In this document: piece by piece, positions 9,541 to 19,573 of the stretch
Numbering within the stretch: position 1 is the first letter of the stretch
Layout: each line of letters opens with the position of its first letter
Origin: Candidatus Tayloriibacteriota bacterium
GTDB taxonomy: Bacteria; Patescibacteriota; Minisyncoccia; Phycocordibacterales; PALSA-1337
Direction of reading: 5' to 3'
DNA length: 34,900 bases
Assembly: GCA_903839695.1 (NCBI GenBank)
Contig: CAIMDI010000002.1
Location: 1-34,900, forward strand
Notes under the pieces: model-generated
Told to the model about the DNA's origin: nothing
Databases searched by the model: none
What the model saw: the letters and a program-made list of their open reading frames with translations, nothing else
Position numbers and translations under genes: made by a program

Positions 9541-9600
9541 CTATTTCTTTGACTTCTTTGACGACTTCTTCGTTACCTTTTTTACTGTCTTCTTTTTCAT
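9541..9600 (-). CDS. Candidate 19-aa Lys-rich microprotein
   Basis: Minus strand ATG...TAG = MKKKTVKKVTKKSSKKSKK*; a terminator hairpin begins 15 nt past the stop. Below the ORF-track size cutoff; no clear SD. Confidence 0.5.
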   Translation of the reverse strand: MKKKTVKKVTKKSSKKSKK

Positions 9601-9765
9601 GGGAGTTATTAGAAAATATTTTTATTAAAAAATTTTCTTTTATTTATTTTTTAGAGTTCTAACGAAGCAAACAATTTTCGACTTAATATAAATTGCGTAC
9701 TTGTTTATATTATGAGTGCATATGAATTAATTTACAATACTTTTTTTAGAAAATCTGTGGACAAC

Positions 9766-10833
9766 TTATTCTAAATATTCTACTTCTGGTTCAATTTCAA
9801 TTCCAGTTTCTTCATAAACTTTATCAACCATTTTTTGTGCCAAATCAATAATTTCTTTTGCATTAGCATTTCCATAATTTATCAAAACAAGAGCTTGATT
9901 TTGATATGTTCCTACATTGCCCTTCTTTACGCCTCTAAATCCACAAACATGATCCAAAATCCACGCCAATGGAATTTTTGTTTTTTTATTATTTACTGCA
10001 TGTACAATCATTTCTGGATATTTATCCAATAATTCTTTGGCTTTAATACTAGATACAATTACATTTTTAAAAAATGAGCCGGCTGTTCCATAAGTTTTTA
10101 AATTAGGAAGTTTTCTATTTCTAATATCAATAATAATTTCCCTCATCTGCTTTAGATTTGGATTTTTAATTTTTTTAGCAGAAAGCGCTTCTTGAATATC
10201 TTTATAATTAAAATTTAATTTCCCTTTTTTATTTAATTTAAAAGTAACAGAAATAATAATGTATCGTTGTGGATTTTTCTTAAAAAAACTATCTCTATAA
10301 TCAAAATCACATTCAACATTTGTTAAAGTTTTGTATTCATCCTTAATAATGTCTAAAACATATACTGATTCTATGACATCTTTAGCTTCACTGCCGTAAG
10401 CGCCAATATTTTGTACAGGAGTCGCACCGACGGTTCCAGGAATATTTGAAAGATTTTCTAATCCATATAATCCTTTTTCTACAGTTTCTTCAACAAGCTT
10501 ATCCCAATTTTCCCCTGCCCCCGCTGTAACTTTGACAAAATCGCCTTCTTCAATATATTTTTTACCAGAAATATCCATCTTTATTACCATGCCATCATAA
10601 CCGGCATCAGCAATTAGTAAATTTGAACCTCCACCAATCACAAACATTTTAATTTTATTTTTTTTAGAAAAATTAAATGCTTCTATCAAATCATCTTCAT
10701 TTTTTACAATACAAAAAAAGCGGGCTGGTCCGCCAATTTTAAATGTCGTGTAGTCTTTTAATATAACGTGTTCCTGAATTTTCATTTGTTGGAAAGTTTG
10801 CGCCAAATGTTGGTGAACGGGTGTTAGCTCCAA
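9766..10833 (-). CDS. murB: UDP-N-acetylenolpyruvoylglucosamine reductase
   Basis: TTFKIGGPARFF...VIGGGSNLLIADAGYDGMVIKM...GLENLSNIPGTVGATPVQNIGAYG...; internal Met starts possible. Confidence 0.95.
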   Translation of the reverse strand: MELTPVHQHLAQTFQQMKIQEHVILKDYTTFKIGGPARFFCIVKNEDDLIEAFNFSKKNKIKMFVIGGGSNLLIADAGYDGMVIKMDISGKKYIEEGDFVKVTAGAGENWDKLVEETVEKGLYGLENLSNIPGTVGATPVQNIGAYGSEAKDVIESVYVLDIIKDEYKTLTNVECDFDYRDSFFKKNPQRYIIISVTFKLNKKGKLNFNYKDIQEALSAKKIKNPNLKQMREIIIDIRNRKLPNLKTYGTAGSFFKNVIVSSIKAKELLDKYPEMIVHAVNNKKTKIPLAWILDHVCGFRGVKKGNVGTYQNQALVLINYGNANAKEIIDLAQKMVDKVYEETGIEIEPEVEYLE

Positions 10834-10957
10834 ATATAATGTCTAAATTAAAATGTGAGTACAGCCGTCCACCATCACTTGGAACAATCTATCATAAGTA
10901 TAACAAAAATAATACAAAAATACACAAGTTATAAAAAATATAGTACAATCTGTAAAT

Positions 10958-12460
10958 ATGAATAAACAAATAATGTTAATAATACTTGACGGTTGGGGTC
11001 ATAGAGAGGACAAAACCAATAACGCGATAGCGCAGTCAAATACGCCATATTTTAATTCTCTTTGGAAAAATTATCCGCATTCCCTATTAAAAGCATCTGG
11101 AAATGCAGTTGGATTACCTGAAGGACAAATGGGAAATAGTGAAGTTGGCCACACAACCATAGGTTCTGGAAAACCAGCTGATACTGATTTGGTAAGAATA
11201 AGTAAAGCTATAGCAAATGGAGAATTAAAAACAAATTCTGCTTTTGTCGCATTATTTGATCATGTAAAAAAACGTGACTCCACTCTTCATGTACAAGGAC
11301 TAGTTAGTAATGGAGGTGTGCATAGTCATCAAGAGCATTTATTTGCATTTCTTAGAGAAGCAAAAGTACAGGGAATAAAAAAAGTGGCAATACATGTATT
11401 CACAGACGGAAGAGATACTCCACCTCAAAGTGCTTCTGGTTTTATAAAAGAATTAGAAAATTTAATTGCAGAATTGGGCCCAGAATTTTTTATTGCTACC
11501 ATTTCAGGGAGATATTATGCAATGGATAGAGACAATAATTGGGATAGATTGGCAAAAACAGAAAAGGCAATGTTTGATTGCGAAGGAAATGTTTGCAGTA
11601 TAAAACCTTCAGCTTACATGGAAGAACAATACAAATTAGGAAAAAATGACGAATTACTTGAACCAACAGTTTGCGCAAATATATATGGTAACGGATGTTC
11701 TCTAGGAAAAAATGATGGAGTATTCTTTTTCAACTTTAGAGCAGACAGAGCAAGAATGCTTACACAAAAACTTATTGAGAAACAAAAAACAGACAATATA
11801 TATGTAGTAACATTAACAGAATATTGTATAGATTATACTTGTCATGTTGCCTTTCCTCCTTCAAATATAGAAAAAACATTAGGTGAAGAAATATCTAAAG
11901 CAGGAATGAAACAATCCCATATTGCAGAAACAGAAAAATTTGCGCATGCAACATATTTCTTAAATGGTGGCAAAGAAAATCCATATGAGGGTGAAGTTGA
12001 TATCATGTTAGCAAGTAGAAAAGATGTCAAAACACACGATGAGGCACCGGAAATGCGTGCTGAAGGAATAGCTGATAAAGCAATAGAGGAAATTGAAAAA
12101 GGAGTAAATTTTATTTTTATAAATTTTGCAAATGCAGATATGGTTGGACACACAGCAAATGTACCGGCAATTATAAAGGCAGTAGAAGAAACGGATAAAC
12201 AATTAGGTAGAGTGATTGAAGCCTTAAACAATAAAGGAGGAGTCGCTTTTATAACAGCAGATCATGGAAATGCTGAAATAAACATTGACCCTGTTGCAGG
12301 AACAAAACACACAGCGCACACAACAAGTTTAGTTCCTGCTATTCTTACTGATAAAAATTACACATTAAATAATGGAGAATTGTCGGACATAGCACCAACA
12401 ATATTAAAAATGTTCAGTATAGAAATTCCAAAAGAAATGACAGGAAAACCTTTAGTTTAG
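10958..12460 (+). CDS. gpmI: 2,3-bisphosphoglycerate-independent phosphoglycerate mutase
   Basis: MLIILDGWGHRED...GNSEVGHTTIGSG...VHVFTDGRDTPPQSA...NFRADRARMLT...ADHGNAE. Confidence 0.97.
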   Translation: MNKQIMLIILDGWGHREDKTNNAIAQSNTPYFNSLWKNYPHSLLKASGNAVGLPEGQMGNSEVGHTTIGSGKPADTDLVRISKAIANGELKTNSAFVALFDHVKKRDSTLHVQGLVSNGGVHSHQEHLFAFLREAKVQGIKKVAIHVFTDGRDTPPQSASGFIKELENLIAELGPEFFIATISGRYYAMDRDNNWDRLAKTEKAMFDCEGNVCSIKPSAYMEEQYKLGKNDELLEPTVCANIYGNGCSLGKNDGVFFFNFRADRARMLTQKLIEKQKTDNIYVVTLTEYCIDYTCHVAFPPSNIEKTLGEEISKAGMKQSHIAETEKFAHATYFLNGGKENPYEGEVDIMLASRKDVKTHDEAPEMRAEGIADKAIEEIEKGVNFIFINFANADMVGHTANVPAIIKAVEETDKQLGRVIEALNNKGGVAFITADHGNAEINIDPVAGTKHTAHTTSLVPAILTDKNYTLNNGELSDIAPTILKMFSIEIPKEMTGKPLV

Positions 12461-12462
12461 TA

Positions 12463-13740
12463 TTATTTTTCTCTTACACTTTCGATTATCATTCCTATAT
12501 ATCTAGCAAGTAGAATCATAAGTGTTGTCCAAAACAATCCAAATGAAATACCGGCTACAGCATCAGAAAACCAATGAACACCTAGGTATAAACGACTAAC
12601 AGAGGTTAAAACAATAAGGAAAACAGAAAAAGAAATAAATACTTCTCTCCACAAAGTATGCTTTATTTTTCTAGCAAAGAAATAAATCAATAATGTAAAA
12701 AATACCGTCACTGCGATCGCATGACCACTCGGAAAACTGAAATCATTTTCTATAATTAAAGCGTATTCAGGACGCGGCCTTAATACTATTTCCTTTATGA
12801 ATGCCCCGATAAGCAAACCACCTGCAATTGATGTAAAAGAAATAATTGCATATCTCCAACTTTTTTTATAAATAAAATAAATAATTCCAAAAAACATAAA
12901 TATAGAAATATATGTTGGACTAAAAATATTCGTAATAGCAGTCATGAATGAAATTCCAAACTCGCTTAGATTTTTTGAAAAGAAAACATTTATCCATACG
13001 TCCAACTCCGCCATATACGCACGATCCTTTAATGCATCTTGAATTGTCTTAAAAAATCCATACAATCCGATAAGATTGAAGAATAGAGCAAATAATTCGT
13101 ATTTTGCAAAAATATGAAACTTTTTATTTACAATACTGTATCCCCAAACTATAAGTACAGATATTAAAATAGCGATTATTATGAATTTTCCCATTACCCC
13201 TGCGGCCATATGATAGCTAGCACCAAAAACGTATCCAATTCCAATAGACAATAATGTCCAAAATAACACACCAATAAAATCATAAAACCAAAATTTATTT
13301 TGATGAACATGACTTGCTCCTATTATAAATGGAACTAATGGTCTAGTTATGGGATTGAATCTACCAAAAATAATAGACTTGCCAGTATGCTTTCCGATAA
13401 TACCCTTAGCCTTTTCAATATATTCATCTTTAATAAATAATAATTTTCCAAAGGTTTTTAAAAAGCCGTATCCATACTTTTTTCCAAGAAAATAACCAGT
13501 GTAATCACCTATCATTGCCGCTACCACAACCACAGGAATTACAATACCAATATTCAATATATGAAGTCTTGATAAAAAACCGGAAAGAATGACAGCTGTA
13601 TGACCAGGAACCAAAGAACCAATTGCGGGTATTCCTTCAAGAATAGTTATAAGGAATAGAATAAAATAGCCCCCATGCTCAATAATAGACTGAAGATTAG
13701 ATATTATAGGACCAAAGAAATGTGTCATAAAGACCATCAT
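12463..13740 (-). CDS. DedA-family / PAP2 phosphatase fusion membrane protein
   Basis: N-terminal DedA/SNARE-associated-like region (LEGIPAIGSLVPGHTAVILSG...GDYTGYFLGKKYG...GRFNPITRPLVPFIIGASHV) and C-terminal PAP2 motifs (KEIVLRPRPEY, FPSGHAIA, SRLYLGVHWFSDAVAG). Confidence 0.9.
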   Translation of the reverse strand: MMVFMTHFFGPIISNLQSIIEHGGYFILFLITILEGIPAIGSLVPGHTAVILSGFLSRLHILNIGIVIPVVVVAAMIGDYTGYFLGKKYGYGFLKTFGKLLFIKDEYIEKAKGIIGKHTGKSIIFGRFNPITRPLVPFIIGASHVHQNKFWFYDFIGVLFWTLLSIGIGYVFGASYHMAAGVMGKFIIIAILISVLIVWGYSIVNKKFHIFAKYELFALFFNLIGLYGFFKTIQDALKDRAYMAELDVWINVFFSKNLSEFGISFMTAITNIFSPTYISIFMFFGIIYFIYKKSWRYAIISFTSIAGGLLIGAFIKEIVLRPRPEYALIIENDFSFPSGHAIAVTVFFTLLIYFFARKIKHTLWREVFISFSVFLIVLTSVSRLYLGVHWFSDAVAGISFGLFWTTLMILLARYIGMIIESVREK

Positions 13741-13786
13741 ATCATTGCTCTTGCATTAATTAAAGCGGTATGATAGATTATTGCCA

Positions 13787-14017
13787 ATGAAGATATTGAC
13801 CTCCATACTACCGTACATACAAATTGTACTAGCAGTGATTTTAATAACTGCAATACTACTTCAAAAAACCGGCTCTCAAATAGGCGGTGCATTTGGTGGT
13901 GGCGACAATTTCAGTTCGGCTTTTCACACTAGACGAGGATTTGAGAAGATACTCTTCACAATAACAATTGCCATTGCTATATTCTTTGTTGTCTCAGCAC
14001 TTATAAATCTTATTTAG
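13787..14017 (+). CDS. secG: Preprotein translocase subunit SecG
   Basis: IQIVLAVILITAILLQKTGSQIGGAFGGGDNFSSAFHTRRGFEKILF...; ATG 13787 preferred over TTG 13781. Confidence 0.9.
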   Translation: MKILTSILPYIQIVLAVILITAILLQKTGSQIGGAFGGGDNFSSAFHTRRGFEKILFTITIAIAIFFVVSALINLI

Positions 14018-14049
14018 TAGAATCCTAATCCACAACTCATAGGTAAAAC

Positions 14050-15768
14050 ATGAAAAAGGAATTCCGTATTAAAGGCGGCGATAAAATATTATTGATATTA
14101 AAACAATTTTCTGCAACAGAGAAAAGTATTTTTGCTTTATTAGTACTAATAATGATATTTACATCATTATTATTAGCAAACAAAGTAAATAGAAGCTTTT
14201 TGATTTCAATACCAACATATGGAGGAACATTAAGTGAAGGAATTGTTGGACTTCCCAGATCCATAAACCCAGTTCTGGCTTTTACGGACACAGATAGAGA
14301 CTTGTCTGAAATAGTATATTCTGGTCTTATGAAATATGAGCAAGGCAAATTGGTAACTGATATAGCCCAAAAATACTCCGTGTCTGATGATGGACTAATT
14401 TACACATTTTTATTAAAAAATAATGTACGTTTTCATGATGGCACACAATTAACCGCTGATGATATTGAATTTACAATACAAAAAATTCAAGACAGCACAA
14501 TAAAAAGTCCAAAAAGAGCAGACTGGGCAAATGTCACAGTAAAGAAAATTAGTCCTATCGAAATTCAATTCATACTTAAACAGCCATACTCACCTTTTAT
14601 TTCAAATGCCACAATAGGTATATTACCAAAACATATTTGGAAAAATTTAGATGCAGATAAATTTGTTTTCAGCCAGTTCAATACAGAGCCAATAGGATCC
14701 GGACCATACAAATTAAGTAATATAAAAAAGGCTAGTGACGGAATCCCAGAAAAATATAGTTTTGTATCTTTTGACAAATACTACAATAAAGTAGCAAATA
14801 TAAAATCATTAGAAATATTTTTATACTCAAATGAAAAATTGGCTATTGATGCATTTGAAAATGGCGACATAGAAAGTATAGCGGGAATATCAGCTCAAGA
14901 AGCTGTCAAAATCGCTTCCACTTCACCTGATTCAAATATTTTAACTGCTCCCCTTCCTAGAATTTTCGGAATATTTTTTAATCAAAGTAATGCAGTGGTT
15001 TTATCAAATCAAAAAGTTAGACTTGCATTAAATACAGCATTGGACAAAGACCGTTTTGTAAATGAATTATTGTATGGATACGGATTAAAAATAGACAGCC
15101 CTATTCCCTCTGGTCTTATAAATTCAAGTTCAAGCCCCATACAAAACAATAACAAAAGTCTAGCAATAGAAATACTGACCAAAGACGGCTGGGTAAAAAA
15201 TGCGGATGGAATAATGGAGAAAAAAGATAAAAAAAGCACTCAAACTCTAGAATTCTCTATAACAACAGCAGATACTCCAGAATTAAAAAAAGCTGCTGAA
15301 ATAGCAAAATCTGAATGGGAAAGTATCGGCGCAAAAATAACAGTCAAAGTATTCGAATATGGGGATTTATCACAAAATATTATTAAAACTAGAAAATACG
15401 ATGCTTTGCTTTTCGGAGAATTTGTAGGTAAAGACTTGGACTTATATGCATTCTGGCATTCATCACAAAGAAATTCACCAGGATTAAATGTCGCAATGTA
15501 TGTAAATAGTAAAACAGACAAATTACTTGAAACAGCACGGGAAACATTGGATTCTCTTATTGAAGAAAAAACTTATAAAGATTTTGAGAAAATAATTAAA
15601 GATGAAATACCAGCAGTATTTATTTACTCCCCAGACTATATATATGTTGTTCCAGAAAAGATTAAGGGCATAAAATTTGAGAAAATAACAAACTCTTCAG
15701 ATAGATGGTACGACATAAATAAATGGTATATAGAAACAGATGAAGTTTGGAAAATCTTTGCGAAATAA
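14050..15768 (+). CDS. ABC transporter substrate-binding protein, family 5 (peptide type)
   Basis: N-terminal TM; GLPRSINPVLAFTDTDRDLSEIVYSGLMKYE...FHDGTQLTADDIEFTIQKI...GSGPYKL. Confidence 0.9.
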   Translation: MKKEFRIKGGDKILLILKQFSATEKSIFALLVLIMIFTSLLLANKVNRSFLISIPTYGGTLSEGIVGLPRSINPVLAFTDTDRDLSEIVYSGLMKYEQGKLVTDIAQKYSVSDDGLIYTFLLKNNVRFHDGTQLTADDIEFTIQKIQDSTIKSPKRADWANVTVKKISPIEIQFILKQPYSPFISNATIGILPKHIWKNLDADKFVFSQFNTEPIGSGPYKLSNIKKASDGIPEKYSFVSFDKYYNKVANIKSLEIFLYSNEKLAIDAFENGDIESIAGISAQEAVKIASTSPDSNILTAPLPRIFGIFFNQSNAVVLSNQKVRLALNTALDKDRFVNELLYGYGLKIDSPIPSGLINSSSSPIQNNNKSLAIEILTKDGWVKNADGIMEKKDKKSTQTLEFSITTADTPELKKAAEIAKSEWESIGAKITVKVFEYGDLSQNIIKTRKYDALLFGEFVGKDLDLYAFWHSSQRNSPGLNVAMYVNSKTDKLLETARETLDSLIEEKTYKDFEKIIKDEIPAVFIYSPDYIYVVPEKIKGIKFEKITNSSDRWYDINKWYIETDEVWKIFAK

Positions 15769-15785
15769 AAATTAATAACAATAAA

Positions 15786-17687
15786 ATGATAAATAAACAA
15801 ATAGAAATTGATAATTCAAAACCGATAAGTAACACGGCTGATGCTACTATAAGAAGAGCTCCTTATGTTTCCCAAAACACAAGGGCTACAAAAAAGATTT
15901 CTACAAGAAGTCATGGAATGAGGCCATCAAGACCCCCTGAGGCTACACAAGTTCACAAAAAAATTGAGGATATTGTGCCCGCACTAAAGGCAAATACAAT
16001 AAGAATTATTCCATTAGGAGGAGTAGAAGAAATTGGTAAAAATATGACTATGATCGAATACGGAAGCGACATAGTGGTAGTTGATATTGGATTTCAATTC
16101 AAAGACGAAAATACGCCAGGAATAGATTATATTCTGCCTAACACAAAATACCTTGAAGAAAGAAAGGATCATATAAAAGCAGTAATAATCACTCACGGAC
16201 ACTTAGACCATATTGGTGGTATACCTTATGTTATGCCAAGAATTGGTAATCCCCCTTTATATACAAGAATGCTAACTTCTATCATGATAAAAAAGCGTCA
16301 AGAAGAATTTACACATGTACCACCTTTAGATATAAAGATTGTTGAAAAAGACGAAACTATAACTCTTGGTTCTCTAAAAGTAAAATTCTTTGCTGTAACA
16401 CACACAATACCAGATGCAATGGGAGTTATTATTCAAACTCCATTTGGTTCTATTGTGCATACAGGTGACTTAAAACTTGATCATGTAAATGGAATTCCAA
16501 CAGATGAAGAAGAGGAAGAATTTGCACGTGCATTTAAAAATCCTTCATTAAGAAGTGAGCAAGAAAAAGTTCTATTACTTATGGCTGATTCTACAAATGT
16601 AGAAAATCCAGGATTCTCTATACCCGAAAAAACTGTTCATAAAAACATAGAAGAAATAATTAAAAATACAAAAGGCCGCTTGATTATAGCAACATTTGCT
16701 TCCCTATTGGAAAGAATGTTGAAAATAATAGAATTTTCTGAGAAATATGGAAAAAAAGTTGTTGTAGAAGGCAGAAGCATGAAAACAAATATTGAAATTT
16801 GTAGAAATCTTGGATTATTAAAACCCAAAAAGGATACTTTGATTACTGTAGAAGAAATAGAAAATTATCCTCCAGAAAGAATTGTAGTTTTGGCAACAGG
16901 TGCACAAGGTGATGAATTTGCTGCGATGATGAGAATGTCTAACAAAACTCACAAGCATATCAAAATCAGCAAAAGAGATACTATTCTACTTTCATCTTCT
17001 GTTATTCCAGGAAATGAACGTGCAGTTCAAAAACTAAAAGATAATCTTTCTCGACAGGGTGCAAATATTATTCACTATAGAATAGCTGATGTGCATTCAT
17101 CTGGACACGCAAATAGAGATGAAACGGCTTGGATTCATAGAAAAATTCAACCTAAATTCTTTATGCCAGTTCACGGTTATCATTATATGTTACGTGTACA
17201 TGGAGAAATCGCAAAAGAAGCAAATGGATTAAAGGAAGAAGAAATAGTAATTCCAGACAATGGTTCTATTATTGAAATTCAAAACTCTGGGGAAAAAATA
17301 GTTAAATTGAAAGAAAAGGCACCTTCCGGAATAGTTATGGTAGATGGATTTGCAGTTGGAGATATTCAAGATGTTGTTATACGTGACCGTCAAATGCTTG
17401 CTCAAGATGGTATCTTTATAGTCTTTGCAATTATCAATGCACAGACTGGTAAATTGAAAAAGTCACCAGATATTATTTCTAGAGGTTTCGTATACCTAAG
17501 AGAATCTCAAGAATTATTACATCATGCAAGAATAATAATAAAAAATACTGTTGAAGAATCTACAAAAGGAATGAATCCTATAAATATAGATTATGTCAAA
17601 GGCGCCATTTCAGATAATGTAAGTAAATTCCTATTACAAAAAACTGCAAAGCGTCCGATAGTTATTCCTGTGCTACTTACAATATAG
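15786..17687 (+). CDS. rnj: Ribonuclease J
   Basis: IRIIPLGGVEEIGKNMTMIEYG...VVDIGFQF...ITHGHLDHIGGIPYVM...HTGDLKLDH...DSTNVENPGFS...HSSGHA; start at ATG 15786 avoids overlap with the previous gene. Confidence 0.96.
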   Translation: MINKQIEIDNSKPISNTADATIRRAPYVSQNTRATKKISTRSHGMRPSRPPEATQVHKKIEDIVPALKANTIRIIPLGGVEEIGKNMTMIEYGSDIVVVDIGFQFKDENTPGIDYILPNTKYLEERKDHIKAVIITHGHLDHIGGIPYVMPRIGNPPLYTRMLTSIMIKKRQEEFTHVPPLDIKIVEKDETITLGSLKVKFFAVTHTIPDAMGVIIQTPFGSIVHTGDLKLDHVNGIPTDEEEEEFARAFKNPSLRSEQEKVLLLMADSTNVENPGFSIPEKTVHKNIEEIIKNTKGRLIIATFASLLERMLKIIEFSEKYGKKVVVEGRSMKTNIEICRNLGLLKPKKDTLITVEEIENYPPERIVVLATGAQGDEFAAMMRMSNKTHKHIKISKRDTILLSSSVIPGNERAVQKLKDNLSRQGANIIHYRIADVHSSGHANRDETAWIHRKIQPKFFMPVHGYHYMLRVHGEIAKEANGLKEEEIVIPDNGSIIEIQNSGEKIVKLKEKAPSGIVMVDGFAVGDIQDVVIRDRQMLAQDGIFIVFAIINAQTGKLKKSPDIISRGFVYLRESQELLHHARIIIKNTVEESTKGMNPINIDYVKGAISDNVSKFLLQKTAKRPIVIPVLLTI

Positions 17688-17694
17688 AAAATAA

Positions 17695-18267
17695 TTAAAC
17701 AAATCTAGCTTCAAGATTAACCACTCTTTTATTTAAATCAAAGACTTCTTTTCTGCTAGCTTTTTCCTCCAATACATCTCTTATAATAGAAATATCATCC
17801 TTAACGCGTGAAAGTTGTAAATCGATATTAGTAACCTTATCATCAAGTCTATCAACTTTTTCATCAACAGATTTTACATATTCCCCTATACCCATGAGGC
17901 TATCAGTAAAAAATGTTTTTAAATCATTTGCATGCTGTTTAGAATCAAGCATAAAGATCTCCATGTCTTTTTTTGAGTCAACCATCATCAATCTCATTTC
18001 TTGTCTTGATGATTCCATAGAAATATCCATATCTTTTTTATATGTAGACATCATCAATCTTGTCTCTTTCCTTGATGATTCCATCATCAATCTCATTTCT
18101 TGTCTTGATGATTCCATGGAAATATCCATATCTTTTTTATATGTAGACATCATCAATCTTGTCTCTTTCCTTGATGATTCCATCATTAACTCTAAATCCT
18201 TTTTTGTAGCAAATTGTTTTGTATGCTCATCAAAATATTCTTTTGTAATAGTTTCTCCTTTGTTCAT
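17695..18267 (-). CDS. Coiled-coil protein with internal 33-aa tandem repeat
   Basis: MMESSRKETRLMMSTYKKDMDISMESSRQEMRL repeated; heptad-like C-terminus. Confidence 0.75.
   Translation of the reverse strand: MNKGETITKEYFDEHTKQFATKKDLELMMESSRKETRLMMSTYKKDMDISMESSRQEMRLMMESSRKETRLMMSTYKKDMDISMESSRQEMRLMMVDSKKDMEIFMLDSKQHANDLKTFFTDSLMGIGEYVKSVDEKVDRLDDKVTNIDLQLSRVKDDISIIRDVLEEKASRKEVFDLNKRVVNLEARFV
17981..18186. repeat. 99-bp tandem repeat, about 2 copies, nearly identical
   Basis: gaaatatccatatcttttttatatgtagacatcatcaatc... starts at 18020 and again at 18119. Confidence 0.85.
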
Positions 18268-18361
18268 GTATACATTTTACCCCCTGTAAACCCAAAGTCA
18301 AACAAAATATTGTGCAATAACTGTTAACTTTATGTGTAAAAGTCATGATACAATATTAACC

Positions 18362-19534
18362 ATGAAACATCACATTCATATTAAGAAATCTAATGCGCTT
18401 TATACAATAAGTGTAATGAGTTTTTTTCTTGCATTACACATTGCCCTACCTACTTATTTTAATTCCAGTTTTTTATCAACCATAACATCTGAAAATAATT
18501 TAAGTCTTATTTATTCTATTCAAGCAGTTCTTACAATAATAGGTCTTTTATTTATGTCTAGTATTTTAAGAAAATTTGGTAATTACAGAACATCTATTAT
18601 ATTAATAATTCTGCAAACTTTCTTTTTCTACGGAATACTAAATTTCACCTCACCATATATTATAATTAGCTTTTTTATACTTGCATTAACAATGGTAAAC
18701 CTAATAGGGTTTACTTTTGATGTTTTTCTAGGCGAAAATACTGATATAGAAAATACTGGCGCCATTAGAGGACATTATATGACAGTTACAAACAGCGCTT
18801 GGATCCTTGGTCCTTTAATCGGAGGAATATTGATATTGGGAGAAAATTATCGTGGTATATATATTGCAGCCTTTGCCCTTCTATTTCCACTTGTTTATAT
18901 TGTTTATAGAAATTTTTCAAACTTTGTCGACCCTCATTATCCAAATATCTCATTAACAAAAACCCTAAAATCAATTTTCAAAAATAGTGATATATCTAGA
19001 TTAATGATTATAAATACCGTACTTCAGATATTTTATGCTTGGATGACTATTTATACTCCTATTTATTTGTATAAATTTGTTGGTTTTAATTGGAGTGAAA
19101 TTGGTATTATTCTTACAATAATGTTAATTCCTTTTGTATTAATTGAGACGCCATTAGGTAGACTTGCAGATAAAAGATTTGGTGAAAAAGAAATAATGGC
19201 CATAGGTTTTATTATTATGGGTATTATGACAATTGCACTTAGTTTTATTATTGGCAAAAATATAATATTGTGGACAATATTCTTGTTTATAACTCGTATA
19301 GGTGCTGCAGCCGCAGAAATAATGATTGAAACTTATTTTTTCAAAAAGGTAGATAAAAAAGATTCAGAAATTTTAGGAATTTTTCGTGTAACTAGACCGA
19401 TTTCATATCTTATTGCACCATTAATAACATCTGTAAGTTTATTATTCATCGGTGATGAATATCTGTTTATTGTGCTCGGAGTACTATGTTTACTTACACT
19501 TATACCTATTTTATCAATAAGAGATACTGCATAG
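18362..19534 (+). CDS. MFS transporter
   Basis: About 12 hydrophobic helices; loop GRLADKRFGEKE typical of MFS; ATG 18362 likely start. Confidence 0.85.
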   Translation: MKHHIHIKKSNALYTISVMSFFLALHIALPTYFNSSFLSTITSENNLSLIYSIQAVLTIIGLLFMSSILRKFGNYRTSIILIILQTFFFYGILNFTSPYIIISFFILALTMVNLIGFTFDVFLGENTDIENTGAIRGHYMTVTNSAWILGPLIGGILILGENYRGIYIAAFALLFPLVYIVYRNFSNFVDPHYPNISLTKTLKSIFKNSDISRLMIINTVLQIFYAWMTIYTPIYLYKFVGFNWSEIGIILTIMLIPFVLIETPLGRLADKRFGEKEIMAIGFIIMGIMTIALSFIIGKNIILWTIFLFITRIGAAAAEIMIETYFFKKVDKKDSEILGIFRVTRPISYLIAPLITSVSLLFIGDEYLFIVLGVLCLLTLIPILSIRDTA

Positions 19535-19573
19535 CCTATAACTCAAAAATAAGCCTAATTTGAGTATAAAATA

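Noticed and set aside
9757-9765. TGTGGACAA, resembling a DnaA box (TTGTCCACA on the minus strand)
   Set aside because: Single imperfect match with no cluster; chance is likely.
17894-18289. ORF 17894..18289 (+), 131 aa
   Set aside because: Antisense of the coiled-coil repeat; its hydrophobic periodicity mirrors the repeat on the other strand.
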